Shown here: piece by piece, positions 35,001-47,012 of the stretch
How the letters are laid out: each line of letters starts with the position of its first letter
Position numbering within the stretch: position 1 is the first letter of the stretch
Made by a program: the position numbers and the translations under genes
The notes under the pieces: model-generated
What the model saw: only the letters and a program-made list of their open reading frames with translations
Database searches by the model: none
Told to the model about the DNA's origin: nothing
From: Akebia trifoliata
Taxonomy: Eukaryota > Streptophyta > Magnoliopsida > Ranunculales > Lardizabalaceae
Assembly: GCA_017979445.1 (NCBI GenBank)
Contig: CM030711.1
Coordinates: 10,571,221 to 10,635,220 of the forward strand
Direction of reading: 5' to 3'
Length of the DNA: 64,000 nucleotides

Positions 35001-35660
35001 TCAGACACCTCAGCCTGCTACAGAGAACACAGATAAGGTAATGGGTGTGGAATATATAACAGTACTGTAATCTTAAATCTAAATTTGTGGGAAGATTAAC
35101 TGCTGGCAGGATTCCTGGAAGTGCAAGTTCCTGACCTGAAACCATTAGTATCACCAGAAGATATCAAGTCCTTCACAGTGAGTTTTGCTTCCTCCCTTCC
35201 CTTCTATTTGCTTTTGTTTGCATTTCTTTCTTTCTCTTTTTTATTAGTAATCATGGAGGGAGAGGAGAGTATTTCTTTATGTACTCTTGTTTCCCTAATT
35301 CCCACAGGTTAAGGCCAATAAATCTTCATGGAAGATTAATTCATCGTTTCCCATCAAGAGGAGGGCAAAAAGTTTGCTCAAAGTCCATATTGATGACGAT
35401 TTTGATCTGATTGACGAAGAAGATAGTCTTTTAATGGAAGAAGATTTGAAGAAACTGCAATTGCCACCAGTTAATCTTATTTCTTGGTTAATATATGGTC
35501 CTTCATCATGAAATGTATATTATCTTTGTGCAGTGGGTGATTGCGAAGTTGGAACTATACGAGGAAAACATGCAAAAATTGCACTTGTGGACGAGCTGAG
35601 GAAGAGGAGAAAGTGCAGAAGCTGGATAGATTAACATTCAATCTGCTTGTGGGAGTGTAA
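33835..35660 (+). pseudogene. Anamorsin/DRE2-like (CIAPIN1) pseudogene, copy 1
   Basis: DRE2 is a cytosolic Fe-S protein that passes electrons in cytosolic iron-sulfur cluster assembly. Exon-like pieces in order: 33835-33970 (MKGSIVALTNHAVVPTSA, then VLTVIKELGDKGVEQ and DPLIITQASSLS); about 34853-35037 (PIESSSVDIVISNLKAHE, then ISRVLKPGGLVLVQT); about 35103-35180 (LAGFLEVQVPDLKPLV) with a GTGAGT donor; about 35308-35470 ([10 protein letters not shown], then [20 protein letters not shown]); and about 35535-35660 (GDCEVG). Defects: an in-frame TAG at 34960-34962 where DRE2 has the second Glu of a GDQLLEE-type stretch, and a frame slip after 35560 that takes the conserved cysteine motif ([13 protein letters not shown]) out of frame. 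The CX2C C-terminal motifs are missing. Introns are kept, so it came from DNA duplication, not a processed copy. Confidence 0.85.
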
Positions 35661-35879
35661 GTTCTGTCATGGATAGATTAAAAAAGCTTCTCATAGAGCT
35701 CGAAGATAATGGATTTTTGGAAGGCTAGAATGGAAGATAAGAGTATTCTGATAATTTTTCATTAGTCTATTAGAGAAGACAATGTTCCAGGGATAGATAT
35801 GTCATCAATTTGAAACTAGGATTGTATCTTAAATATTTACCAAAACCTTCAAGGGTATGTCTATATTATCCTTTATACC
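35661..35879. other. MITE scrap downstream of CIAPIN1 copy 1
   Basis: GTCTATTAGAGAAGACAATG and TATGTCATCAATTTGAAACT resemble one end of the GACATGCCCC MITE family (minus orientation). No gene. Confidence 0.4.
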
Positions 35880-36492
35880 TAGGGGTGTCAATGGTAACCC
35901 ATTTAACCCAAACCAGGCTGCTAAAGTGGTTTTGGATCTCTTTTTATTGGAACCCATTAGAGTTGAGTCTCTTGGAACCAATTGATTGTGAATCAAAATT
36001 GATAAAAATCAAGAACTGAAACCATTTTAAAATATATTTTTTCATGATTTTGATTCAGATTCCATAGATTTGAGAACTAGAATGATAATAACCATAACCA
36101 TATGGATAAAAAAAAAAAACTATGACCATAATCGAGAAAAATTAGGGAGTGGATCCTCTGTAGCCCGTGTTTCATGTAGCACTCTCTCCATAGGAGAGAT
36201 GACAAAGTTGAAGAAAAAGTACAATATAAGCGTGTAGTGGTGATGGTCTAGATTTGATTTTTAATTTTTAATTTTTTTGTACAGATCGATCAAAGCTTTT
36301 AAAATGGAGGGTCACTATTCTCCCAATGTCTAATGGAGGAATTTTAAAGTCTCGTTAATGTGGCAGTTCTACAATCACACAATCCCCCTACAAAGGGCTA
36401 CAAACAAAAAACTTATAGAGGACCCTTTCCCCAAAAATTAGTAGGTCTTGGTATTTTTTTCCCCCTTATGGAAACGACCCATTGACACCCCT
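35880..36492. mobile_element. hAT-type MITE with nested inner element
   Basis: The ends TAGGGGTGTCAATGGTAACC and CCCATTGACACCCCT are mirror images. Flanks TTTATACC (35872-35879) and TTTATATC (36493-36500) match at 7 of 8 bases, fitting an aged hAT target duplication. A second inverted-repeat unit is nested at about 36132-36445: AAAATTAGGGAGTGGATCCT on the left and its mirror near AGAGGACCCTTTCCCCAAAA on the right. No coding capacity. Confidence 0.8.
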
Positions 36493-36500
36493 TTTATATC

Positions 36501-38452
36501 ACAAAAGAGATTTTGTTAAAGAGTTGTGATAATTTAACATCCCCCCGACATACTTCTCATCACAGAACCTTAGCTCATTTGCATTGCGATACACAAGAAA
36601 AAGATTGATGATTCTATGTATCTCAAGACAAATGATCTACAGTTCTGTGATGAGAGTGCATGCCAGAAGGTGATGGGGGTTGAGAAAATCATTATTCTTC
36701 GTCAAATTAAGAACACAACATATAAGATAAGATATAGGAAGGGTACTCACAAAGTTACAAAATTGAATGATGACATCATCATTATGATGTCATCGTCATG
36801 GCGTAAAGATGAGTAATCTGCTTTGAGCATCTTTGAAGTTTGAGGATGCTGGCATCATTTCACATGGAGAGATGCATATCAAGGAAACATGTCTTTGAGA
36901 ATCCCCTGAAAGAACATTAATAAAAAGGTCCTTAGCTTAGGCAAGAAGGAAATAGTTAGGAAAAAGTACAGTGATATAATTATAATCTTTTTAAAAATCT
37001 AATTCAAGGTCGAGTTCAACGTAACACAAGGATTCTAAAATTTATTCCAAAGTGATGTGACATATTATTGGATTTTATTCGTTCGATCAAGATTTTATTG
37101 AAGACTTTTCTAATCTCAAATCGCGGTTGAGGCTCTCTATCAAACAAACAGTTAAGATATGAGGAAAAGCACATGTTTCCTACAGTTGTTTAGTATTGTT
37201 CTTCCAAGGATTAATCCAACTTTTATAGGGATTCATTTTTCTTCAAACTCCCAAGCCCCTCAATCTTCTCATCTCATCTCATTTTAGGGTTTTCCTTTTG
37301 TTTATTTAGTCATTTTTTCATTAGTCACCAAATCCCAACTCATATTCAATTAGAGATTTTTCACAAGAGTTAGGTTAACATGACTATCTTAATAAGATTT
37401 GAAACCTTATTAGGGGATGGGCCCATGTTGGTCAAATAACACCTCAACCCATTAGAGACATAAATGGGATTTAAAAAAAAAAAAAAAAAAACCTTTCTTT
37501 GACTTGATTCAAAGATTTGAAAATGAATGACCACTGAACCCCAAATTTAAAAATCCAATGGTTTAAATTACTTTTTAATATAAGTTTTTTAAAATTCTTT
37601 AAATTTTGTGATCTACATCCTTGTGACATCCGATCATGTCAGAAAATTTTCCTAACTTAGACTCAAGAAAACATTCTTCTTTAAAAAAATATCTGGTTAG
37701 CCAAGCAGATCTTGAACATCTCAATGTATTGGGCAATTGAGGAAGTATTGACTTTCTTCCTCAATTGCCTTAAGACCTACCAATGGTTTAGAATGCAGAT
37801 GGCTTGATTCTTTTTTTATTTTAATTTTTTTGAGATCACAGGATATCTAAACATTCGGTACGAGACTAGTCCCTTGTAGAAGCCTATGAGCTTGAGTCAT
37901 CCTCACAAAACTGACTTGTAAGGTGAGGATTGTCCCAGGTTTATATATAGTCCAAGGTCATGTTACCCAAGTGATAGGTGATGTGGGACTATCACTCACA
38001 CTCCCTCTCATGTGTAATGTGTCCTCCTACATCTCTATGATTGTTCACTCTGATACCATGTAGAAGTTCAAGGACTTAAATCCATGAAAATTTCCCAACA
38101 TGCAATAGAATAAGTCAAAGGGCTACCCTATTTTGAGTATACGACTAGATGGAACAAACCCTTGTCTGCAAGTATTTGGACCTTTTAATGCGACAAGCAA
38201 TTGGATTGACCTAACTCCCAATGCCCAATCTTAAATATTAATTTGGTCTATTTCGATCCCATAACTTAACGGGCCTACCGATACTATGCAGATCAGATCT
38301 GATCTACAGGGAAACCTGCCCAGTGACAGCCCCAAGGGGACCGCAAAAGGTTAAAAACAAAAACAGAAATAGGCTGAACACGTTGACCATTCTTTGAAAC
38401 CCCACCAATCCAAGTTGGATATTATGCAAAATGTGACAATGTCTTGGCGAGA
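36501..38452. other. Unassigned DNA including an unclassified repeat-like block
   Basis: No gene is supportable; a 66-codon frame at 36616-36816 has no recognisable motif. The block at about 37860-38100 (ACTTGTAAGGTGAGGATTGT, AGGTGATGTGGGACTATCAC, CTCTGATACCATGTAGAAGT) has the feel of a dispersed plant repeat, but I cannot name its class. Confidence 0.35.
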
Positions 38453-38473
38453 GAGAGAGAGAGAGAGAGAGAG
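38453..38473. repeat. (GA)n microsatellite upstream of the small gene
   Basis: About 10 GA units, roughly 160 bp upstream of the TATA box at 38614. GA tracts are common in plant promoters. Confidence 0.9.
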
Positions 38474-38613
38474 ACTAGGATAAGATGTGGTCTTGCCTCT
38501 TAAAATGAGATAGAGAAGAATATACATGCATGAAAAAAAGGCCACCGAAAGCCAAAATAATTGAATTTATTTTCATAATTTAGAAAAGGTGATGGGGAGG
38601 TTGCAGGACTAGG

Positions 38614-38622
38614 TATATAAAG
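38614..38622 (+). promoter_or_regulatory. TATA box of the small gene
   Basis: TATATAAAG, 74 bp before the ATG at 38696. Transcription starting about 30 bp downstream would give a leader of roughly 45 bases containing no upstream ATG. Confidence 0.6.
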
Positions 38623-38695
38623 AAGGGTTAAGGCCATTCTTGCTTCAGTAACCAAAACAAAGCCTACAATTACTGGTTTGAGTTATCAGCTTAGA

Positions 38696-38923
38696 ATGGC
38701 AGACCTTGAAAAAGTGGGGAAGGAGGGTTTCGCTCTGATTGACGAGTCACGCAGAAGGAGGCTTCCTCCCCCTCCTGCCCGTCCTCAACTCTGTCACTTT
38801 CCGCCAAAAATTCCACCAAGAATAGAAGTAATAGATTGCTATCGGGCAGCCCAAATGTATGGTGGTTTGTTGATTGTAGATTATCGTCCAAAGAAATCAA
38901 TTCCAAAGCCTTATATTAATTAA
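38696..38923 (+). CDS. Small uncharacterised protein, 75 aa, single exon
   Basis: Starts at an ATG in a favourable plant context (TAGAATGGC). An upstream in-frame TTG at 38678 would extend it, but it is not an ATG. The product opens MADLEKVGKEGFALIDE, then has a very basic and proline-rich stretch ([13 protein letters not shown]), PPKIPPRIEVIDCYRAAQMY, and ends with a basic tail (DYRPKKSIPKPYIN). There is no signal peptide and no membrane segment. An optimal TATA box lies 74 bp upstream and AT-rich 3' sequence follows, so it has the layout of a short expressed plant gene. Unlike its surroundings it is locally GC-richer and lacks stops or frame breaks. I do not recognise the family and assign no function. 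Confidence 0.6.
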   Translation: MADLEKVGKEGFALIDESRRRRLPPPPARPQLCHFPPKIPPRIEVIDCYRAAQMYGGLLIVDYRPKKSIPKPYIN

Positions 38924-39064
38924 GGCTTTATTGCAATATTATGTACCTTGTATTATATATAAACTGTAGTCCCCAAATCTCGGGGACAAGGCTCTGTTAC
39001 CTAACACAATTATGTTAATATGATCAAGATATTTACCTTGTAAACCTCTCTCTCTCTCTCTCTT

Positions 39065-39356
39065 ACAAGACTATAGTTCGGGGTGTTAATCATTGATAAA
39101 ATATTGTCATACAATCTTGGTTGAATACGAGATACTTCGAGATGTGTGTAACTGTGTTACAAGACTATAGTTCGCGGTGTTAATCGTTCTAAAATATTGT
39201 GTCATACACTTAATCTTGGTTGAATACGAGATACTTTGAGATGTGTGTAACTGTGTTACAAGACTGTAGTTTGGGATGTTATCGTTCATAAAATATTGTG
39301 TCATACACTTAATCTTGGTTGAATACAAGATACTTTGAGATGTTTGTAACTGTGTA
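39065..39356. repeat. Tandem repeat of ~97 bp, three copies
   Basis: Units beginning ACAAGACTATAGTTCG start at 39065, 39159 and 39258. Each continues through TAAAATATTGT, AATCTTGGTTGAATAC and GAGATGTGTGTAACTGTGTT. The first unit is shorter by a few bases. It follows a (CT)n tract (39046-39062) about 120 bp 3' of the small gene. The minus-strand open frame across it is a by-product. Confidence 0.9.
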
Positions 39357-41119
39357 TATCTAAGAGATATACCAAATTCGATGGTACATATTCTAAGGTC
39401 AAACAGTAATTATCTCTAAGGTCCTGTAGGGTTATCTTGACCTTAGTACGTACAACAATATTGATCACATATCCCGAGCCAACTTTCTTACAAAATCAAG
39501 CAAACCTCTATTTTTGATCAATTTTTTCAAAATCGGTATCTCTTCAAGTGTAGATGGGCAAATCAAGGAACCTACTCTATCCACGATGGTTCACTTTAGT
39601 GAACATTTTTATCTAGTAAGGGAAGAGATAAAAGCAGCTTGGTAATTCATGATCAAGAATTTATAGTATAAACAGCCAAGCAATTACTAGCCAAACCTTT
39701 AGCTAGGTTGACAATTATAGCATACACATATCTTTTAGGTGGCATTGTGGATTTACAATGAATGTTTTGGTTTTAATGGTGGCCCTTGAAAGGAATAACA
39801 CGATGTGCTACATCCCCCGATTATGGGGGAGGGGGATACTCTTGTTGGGTGAACCATGTCAATTCTCGTCAAGAGAGGTCTGATAAAAAAGAAGAAAAAA
39901 AGACATAGTTGGAATGTTCATTTATGATATTCTCTCCACTTGTCCAAATTGTTTTCAAAATAAGGAGCATATTCTCAAAAGGCCACGAGAGAATACCATT
40001 GAGCCTTCGAAACTTCGGATGGACGATTGGCACATTGGGTTGCATCATCTTTGTATTTATCATTGAATTTGATTTTCAACTTGCATTTATGAAACTATAT
40101 ATAATAAATAGATGCTGTTACCAAAATGGAGAGACGAGGAACTTAAATATAAAACAATACTTGAATAGTTTGTGATCTACTTTGGCCAAAGAGATTAAGG
40201 AGAGACCTTCCCTTCCTCTGAAAGTATGCCATATGTGTAAGTATGAAGATGTTATACAGACCCGGTAGAGTACACAATGAGCAACAACTTGGCAAATGTG
40301 TTGGTAGGCTAGGGAACAGAAGCACCATTCAGATAATAAAGCCATGTGAAGTCGGAGGGGACAACTTACCAAAAAAAAAAAATGATGTCATAGAGATGGT
40401 TTAAAATATCGTATTTGATTGAATGTTTCGGTTAATGAAAAAATTGATATGGCATCGGACGATACATTCCGATATTTTAAACCATGGTCATGGAGAAACA
40501 TGAGGTTTATAGAGTTCAGGATTAACCACTATTATAGAACAACTAAGGTCTAAAAGATGAAAAAGAATATTTACAAAAATTGCTAAACTAGGATGAGTAT
40601 GAAATGAAAACATTCAAGTTTCAAAATTAGCAACATAAAGGAGATATCTGTAGAGAAAATAGGGAACAAAAAGATTATTGTATTCTGTCAGACCATATGT
40701 CATCTCCTTGCGCCCTTTCTAAGTTTTTTAATTTTGGTTGGACGTCCACCTCCAGAGTTTGGCTTGAACCTTCACTATCACCTAAATAAATCATCATAAA
40801 TAAAAGATTAAAAAGTTAAAAAGCATTAAAATGAGACTAGATCGAATGGTTTCGCATATAACAACAGGCAAGAATCCCTCAATCAACAAAAACAATACCC
40901 TCTTTTGGTTTCACTAGTAATAACAAGGTTTAAAGACCATTTATAGTAGGATTTGATTCATAAGAAAATAAAAAATATTTGACAACAAAATGCGTTATCA
41001 TAAGTAAATCAGGTTCAATAGGGAATTGGTTTCATCTGGTTTTTATTGTATGGCATGTGTAATTGCAGCTTGGATAATGTTAGGAACGTGATTCCTAATA
41101 ATTATCCTCTAAAGTGGGA
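39357..41119. other. Unassigned DNA
   Basis: No gene recognised. Open frames on both strands at 39869-40372 (e.g. an 88-codon plus frame at 39909) overlap each other and show no family motif; they could be fragments of a decayed coding sequence, but I cannot name it. Confidence 0.35.
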
Positions 41120-42047
41120 CCAAGGTGGGGCATAGGTGCAACTTTTGACAACAGAGTTCTTGAAACCTTTAAATTTAGGTTTTGTAGAAAATTAGAAGAA
41201 ATTAAAAGAAAAAACAAAAGAATTAAACAATAAAGAATGATGTTACTTCGATTCTTCTTGGAAGGTGGAAAAGAAGAGACTTTTTAAATAGTGATGTTAA
41301 CGAATACTAATCAAATTGAATAATATCTGACTCGACCGTCCAATAATATTCAAAATTCTAACTGATGAAATACCCTTGATCTCAGTTTTTTGTGAAAAAC
41401 TGATGAAAATGATTTAAATAGCCTTCTCTTCAACCTCGTAGCCAAAAACTATAAATTTTTTCTCCTCAAAATCAAACATCTTTAAAATAGATTTATCGCA
41501 AAGATTAGATACTTGGAGATAATGCATTTTGTAAAAATAAAAAGGGTTTTTCTCTGGAGGTTGAAGATTTGCTTGGGTAAGTTGAAGAAAATAAAAAAAA
41601 ATTGATTATAGGGAAAATAAAGGGCTTTTTTTAAGGTAAGGTTGAAGATGAGGGTATTTATATCATTTTAAAAATCTCATAGAAAATTTGTGTCAAATAA
41701 ATTAGTAATAGTTGCCGACCAATATAGGTTGAAGATGGTGATCGCCTTTGTTTGCTATACATTTTCACACTCGATCTGCGTATGCGTGTCAAACACAAAC
41801 AGGGGTGTGCTAGGCATGTATTTTGGAGAATATTTGAGATGCCGTTATGTTTTTTCAAATTGATAAAATGCCCCTTGAACTCAGTCTTATGTGATGGATT
41901 AACAAAAATTGACTTCAATACATTGTAACAAAGTTTGGAAAAGGCAATAAAGTGGGCTTCGAAAAAACTGTAGTTGGATAGGATGTTTATCCTAGCTGGA
42001 TGAAAGTTTGTTCTCTAAAAAAGTGGGTCTTATAGTTGTGTTTTATT

Positions 42048-42070
42048 TTATATATATATATATATATATA
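42048..42070. repeat. (TA)n microsatellite at left of MITE E
   Basis: TA run directly left of the foldback element; a matching TA run (42485-42508) lies on the right. Confidence 0.9.
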
Positions 42071-42484
42071 GGGGGCGGTTCAAGGGCCATATGAGAAAAC
42101 ATATGAAAAAACTTTCGTTTTTCAAAATAAGAGTTAGAGGTTTTGGATTGAGCTGATTTTTTGCAAGGATGGTCACTATGATGAAAAAGATCATCCTCAC
42201 AAAAAATCAGCTCAATCAGAAACTTCTAAATCCATCAAAAGTGATTTACAAATTAGTGATAAAAATTGGTAAAAAATCGACGGTCCACATTCTAAATCAC
42301 TTCTAATAGGGTTAGAAGTTTCAGATTGGGCTGATTTTTTTTTTTTTTTGGATGATCTTCCCATCATAGAGATCATCCTCACAAAAAATCAGCTCAATCC
42401 AAAATTTCTAACCCATATTTTAAAATTTTATTAAAAACGAAAGTTTTTACATATGTTTTCTCATATGGCCCTTGAACCTGACCC
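42071..42484. mobile_element. TA-associated foldback MITE, member E
   Basis: The left end GGGGGCGGTTCAAGGGCCAT and right end GGCCCTTGAACCTGACCC are mirror images except near the tip. The interior is nearly the same as the element at 19118-19527, including TCGACGGTCCACATTCTAAA and two palindromic blocks. The paralogous site in copy 1 (about 31672-31695) is empty. Confidence 0.9.
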
Positions 42485-44169
42485 ATATATATATATATAT
42501 ATATATACATTTTTTCCACTGCATTTTTTCCCAATAATATTTTTATCTATTTTATCTTTTAGTAAAAAATACAAGGGTATGTTGGTATTTTATATAATAA
42601 TTCATTATTATTTTTTACATAATAAATGCTTAGTGCGTTTAGTTTTTGGATTCAAAATATCTTATTTTCATTGAATGCTTTGACAATTAATGCAAACTAG
42701 CATTTGTTATGTAAAATACCAACGTATCTTTCTTTTTCTCTAGAAGACATAATAGGAAAAGGGGAAAAGGGAAAATTACAAAAGAATAGGAAGATCGAGA
42801 TGACCAACCCAATAAAAAAAAACATAAAAGAAAAAAGTGTGCTACAACTCTAAAAAATTAGAAATACTATCCCAACGGAAAATAAAATCCTCAAAGAACA
42901 CTCCTTTGAACTCTTTATAGATTTTACATGAAAAAAGATGAATTCCTAGAGCTGAGAAAACTAACTCTTGGTTTGTTTGAGATTTCCTTTTGAACATTCT
43001 AGCTGAAAAATGAGTAAAAGTGGAAATTGAGTGAAGTTAGAGTGAACAATGAAGAGCAAAGAAAATTAAGTGAGCTCCACAAAACTGTTACTTGATGGGA
43101 GGCTTATCCCCCTACACAAATGTAGCACTATAGCCCTAAAGTCGGGTTAAGGGGGGTAAAAGTAAAAAAAAAGTTAAAAGGGTAAAAGATGAAAAATAAT
43201 AAAGTGGATAAAAAGGGTAAAATAAAAAATATAGTTAAGTTAGAGAAGATAAAGAATAAAGTGGATCCCATAAAACTATAGTTTGATGAAAGGTTAATCT
43301 TAATTGGATTTGTTTCCCACAAAATTGTATGCCCTACCATTATTAAATTTCTTTGAGGTTAAAAGATAAAAAAAAGAAAAAAAAAACAATAAAATGGGTT
43401 GAGGAAGAGATATAATAGAGTTAAGAGGAAGTGAAGAAGAAAGATAAAAAAGTGTGGTGTTGGTCGATGAGACATTTGTTTAACCACAAAATTATAGTCG
43501 ATGGGACATTTATCCCCAACTCAAAAAATACAAGATTGTAACGACTTAGTTGTGTTTTAGTATATACTAGAGTTTGCCCGTGCCTACAATACGGGTATCC
43601 TCTTTAGGGTTAAGGGGGTAAAAGTGAAAAAAAAAACTTGGAGGGGTGTTAGTAATTTTTTTTTTTGAGATTAAAAGTGGATTAAAGAGGTAAAAAATGA
43701 AATATTGTAAAGTTACAAGGGTGAAGTGTAAAGGCAATAAATTAAGCTCCTTGAGAACTATAGCTAAATAAGAGGTTTATATCCTCTCAACAATATAGCA
43801 TGAAGGAATGTTTATCCCTCACAAAATTGTAGTAAAGTGGGACTTACAATTGAATTTCATTACATTATATATGGGAATGCTAATGTCCAAGACTGCATGG
43901 GGACATTAACATTTTCCACATTTTTTTCCCAATAAAATCCTTGCCTCTTTTGTATTCCAGTGAAAAGACAAGTATGTTAGAATTTTTTTTTTTGAAGATT
44001 AAGTGGGGGTTAGGCAGACCCCAACCAGAAAAAATAAGACTACATTGTGTTATAGGCATGCCCAATCGTATCCTTACTTACAATACTTTGTAGCTTTCTA
44101 GGTAAGTTCATAGGATCCAAAATCATTGCCCCTGGCTTGTTAAGAAGAGATGCTAGGAAGTCAGCTACT

Positions 44170-44520
44170 TGATTACTTTCCCTATAACAGAAGGAGAACT
44201 CTATCCTTCGGAAGTGTGTTACTCCTGTATTGATCGTTTGGATGGTTATTTCTTTTCTTCAAGGAACGTTAGCTATTCCATTAATGCAGTCTATGAAAAC
44301 TATGGAATTAGCTCTAACCTTCATGGATCTAATATTAAGGGAGGTAGCCATGTTCACTCCTTTTAGGATAGGTTGAAGTTCGTGAAAAATGATTGATCTT
44401 CCTTGAGTATTTTTTACAAAAGCACTGATCGTTATACCTCTATTGTCCCTTATAATGGCACCTTCTCCTATAACATTATCTTTTAAAGAGCCATCTAAGT
44501 TTAACACGTGGAAGTCTTCT
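44170..44520 (-). pseudogene. L1 RNase H domain remnant
   Basis: The frame reads MLNLDGSLK and GAIIRDNRG with the spacing of the first catalytic-Asp motif in plant L1 RNase H, then FHELQPILKGVNMA around the conserved Glu helix, and IVFIDCINGI at the next acidic motif. It lies at the 3' end of the element, the usual place in plant L1 lineages. Open for about 82 codons. Confidence 0.75.
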
Positions 44521-44539
44521 GGAGGCTTGACCTATTGCA

Positions 44540-45560
44540 ATTGATAGGAGTTTTCATCTCAAACCTAGGCTGTAGGTTTCATGAGCTCATAAAAGTTCTT
44601 GATGAGGCATTGTCTTCTACCGACGCTTTAATATTTTGAATCCTTAGTTGCATGTCGCGAACTCTGATAACTTCAAGAAGGCTTGGAGGGATGTAATTGT
44701 TTTTGAATAGTCGTCTACACCTCTTTAACCAGATATGGTGGATAAAAGCATTGAAAGCTAGTTTCTTGACTATGGAGATGAGATTATTTTCTTTAGCATT
44801 TCTGCACAACCATTCAATTTCTACACTCCAGGTCCATATTTGTATGGCTCATGTTAGACCTCCTAAGTAGTTTCTGTCAGATCTCATAAGCATAGTTGCA
44901 CCCCAAGAAAAGATGGGCTCCATCTTCGGCCTCTGTTCTGTAAAAACAACATATTGAATGTTGAATGATGCCTCTCGCCAGCAAACTATTATGAGTCTTG
45001 AGGCCTTTGCATAACCCCAGTCACATAGTTGTGTCGTGCATCTTTATGTTATTTGGGAACCATACTAGATGATGCCAACTGACTTGGGTGCTGGGCTGAC
45101 ACATACCCTCATAGGCTGATTTCAAAGTGAAGAAACCTTTAGGCGCAGGAATCTAGCCTACCTTGTCCTTAAAAGTGACATCAAGTTCCAAAGACCTGAT
45201 ATGGTCCCACATTCCCCCCAAACAAGTGGAAAAATGTAGCGGAAGATTCCAAGTACTTAGCTTGATTAGATCACTTACTTTGTAGCCTATCTATGAATTC
45301 TTGACTCTAGGGTAACAACCTGTTGCAAGTTGTTCAACAAAACTCATTCGGGTCTCCATGGGTCATGCCATATAAGAGAGTCTCTCTTATTTCCAATTCT
45401 GTGGGTCACGAGATGTTGGATGGGTCTCTTAGCTTGAAGGATCTTCTCCCATATCCAATATGCATATTTGGGAATTGGGATTGTCCAGAAATGGCCTTCC
45501 TTAATCTTATTGTTTTGGATCCAATCGACCCAAATGTTGTTTCTATTGGACACTAAGTCC
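44540..45560 (-). pseudogene. L1 post-RT linker and zf-RVT region
   Basis: 45553-45344 reads WVDWIQNN, GHFWTIPIP, LIWHDPWRPE, the conserved stretch after plant L1 reverse transcriptases. About 45180-44880 shows KSAYEGMC and GAHLFLGC, typical of the zinc-binding zf-RVT domain. 44809-44579 reads AFNAFIHHIWLKRCRRLF. Several stops interrupt it. Confidence 0.75.
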
Positions 45561-45649
45561 CAGACTTGTCTTGTAATACGGGCTTTGTTTTGGATTTCCA
45601 GGTTTCTTATCCCTAAGCCTCTTTCCTTCTTGTCTCTAGTAATTTTTCC

Positions 45650-46990
45650 CTAGCTGATGCAATGAATCTTTTTCTCTATATCTGGGCCTGCCCATAGGAA
45701 TTTTGCACAAATGCATTGGATCCCCTTTAAAACTTTGATAGGAAGCATAAGAACACTAGTCCAGAAGGTTTGCATATTGGTAATGATTGATTTGATTAGC
45801 TCTATCCTCATAGCTATAGATAAAAATCTTGCCTTCCATGATTGGATCCTGTTGGTGGTCTTAGTTATGAGGGTCTGACAATCTGCAAATTCAACTGAGT
45901 AGAAATAAGAGGAATTCCTAGGTATCTTATAGGTAGGGCCCTTTCAATTATGTGTAAGGTTCTAATAATGTCTTTTTTTTTTCTCTGTCCTTAATGTCTG
46001 AGCAAAAAATGTTACTCTTTCTAACGTTTATTTGGAGCCCTATAACCCTTTCAAACCAATCCAAGGCTTTTTTAACAGCTTCGACTGACGTTTGGTTTCC
46101 TTTGAAGAAGATTATGAGATCATCTGCGAATACCAAGTGGTTGATTTTGAGGTTCTTGCAATTAGACATCAGCTCCAGTCTGCCATCCCTGGTAAGCTCC
46201 ATGAGCTTAGTAGATAATAATTCCATTACTAGCATGAACATGTAGGGAGAAATGGGGTTTCCTTGGTAGATACTTCTTTTGCCAGTAAAATAACCCTTTA
46301 GGTTTCCATTAATGGAGATGAAGTACATTAGAGAGGAAATGCAGCCCCAAACCCAAATAATGAAAGTATCTGGAAACTTCATCTTTTCTATGCAGTAAAC
46401 AATGGCTTCCTAGGAGATGGAGTCATACGACTTTTTGAGATCTATCTTGACTACATATTATGGGTTACCTCTGACTCTGTGGAAGTTTCTGACCAGTTCA
46501 GGGGACAACATGATGTTGTTTCTAATGGATCTACCTCCAATGAAGGTTGAATGGAAGGGACTGATAAGATGGTTTAAGGTGTTTTTTTTATCCTATTGGC
46601 TAAGATCTTCGATATACACTTGTAGAGAATATTGCATCGGGTTCATCTATGGTAGTTGATTTATCTGTTTTGGGGATGAGGGTGATGGGAGTGGCATTAA
46701 TCTCTTTGACCAACTTACCTTTCTAAAAGTAGAATTTGACAACAGCTACCTTATCATCCTTTGTAATAATCCAAGTCTTCTGGAATAAGATTGCAGTAAA
46801 GCCATTTGGCACAGGAGCTTTGTCTCCATCCATAGAGAAAAGAGCCAACCTGATCTCCTCATCTTCTATTGGGAGACTAAGCTAATTGGCTTCAACATCT
46901 TCTAACTCCTTGAGGTGAACTTCTTGCTCCATGATTTCATTCCTCAGGCATGTTCCATACATATTTTTATAGAACCTAAGGATTTTCTTT
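45650..46990 (-). pseudogene. L1 reverse transcriptase remnant
   Basis: The longest open piece (46382-45948) contains GKRSIYQGNPISPYMFML and the catalytic LVFADDLIIFF motif with both aspartates intact. Upstream pieces on the same strand (46800-46400) correspond to the N-terminal RT blocks but are split by stops and frame changes. Confidence 0.88.
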
Positions 46991-47012
46991 TGAGGTCTTT
47001 TTCCTTGTCTAG

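Noticed and set aside
38678..38695. Extended start (TTG) for the small gene
   Set aside because: The codon at 38678 is TTG; the first ATG, in good context, is at 38696.
39869..40372. Overlapping frames on both strands as a gene
   Set aside because: They are short and mutually overlapping, with no domain signature.
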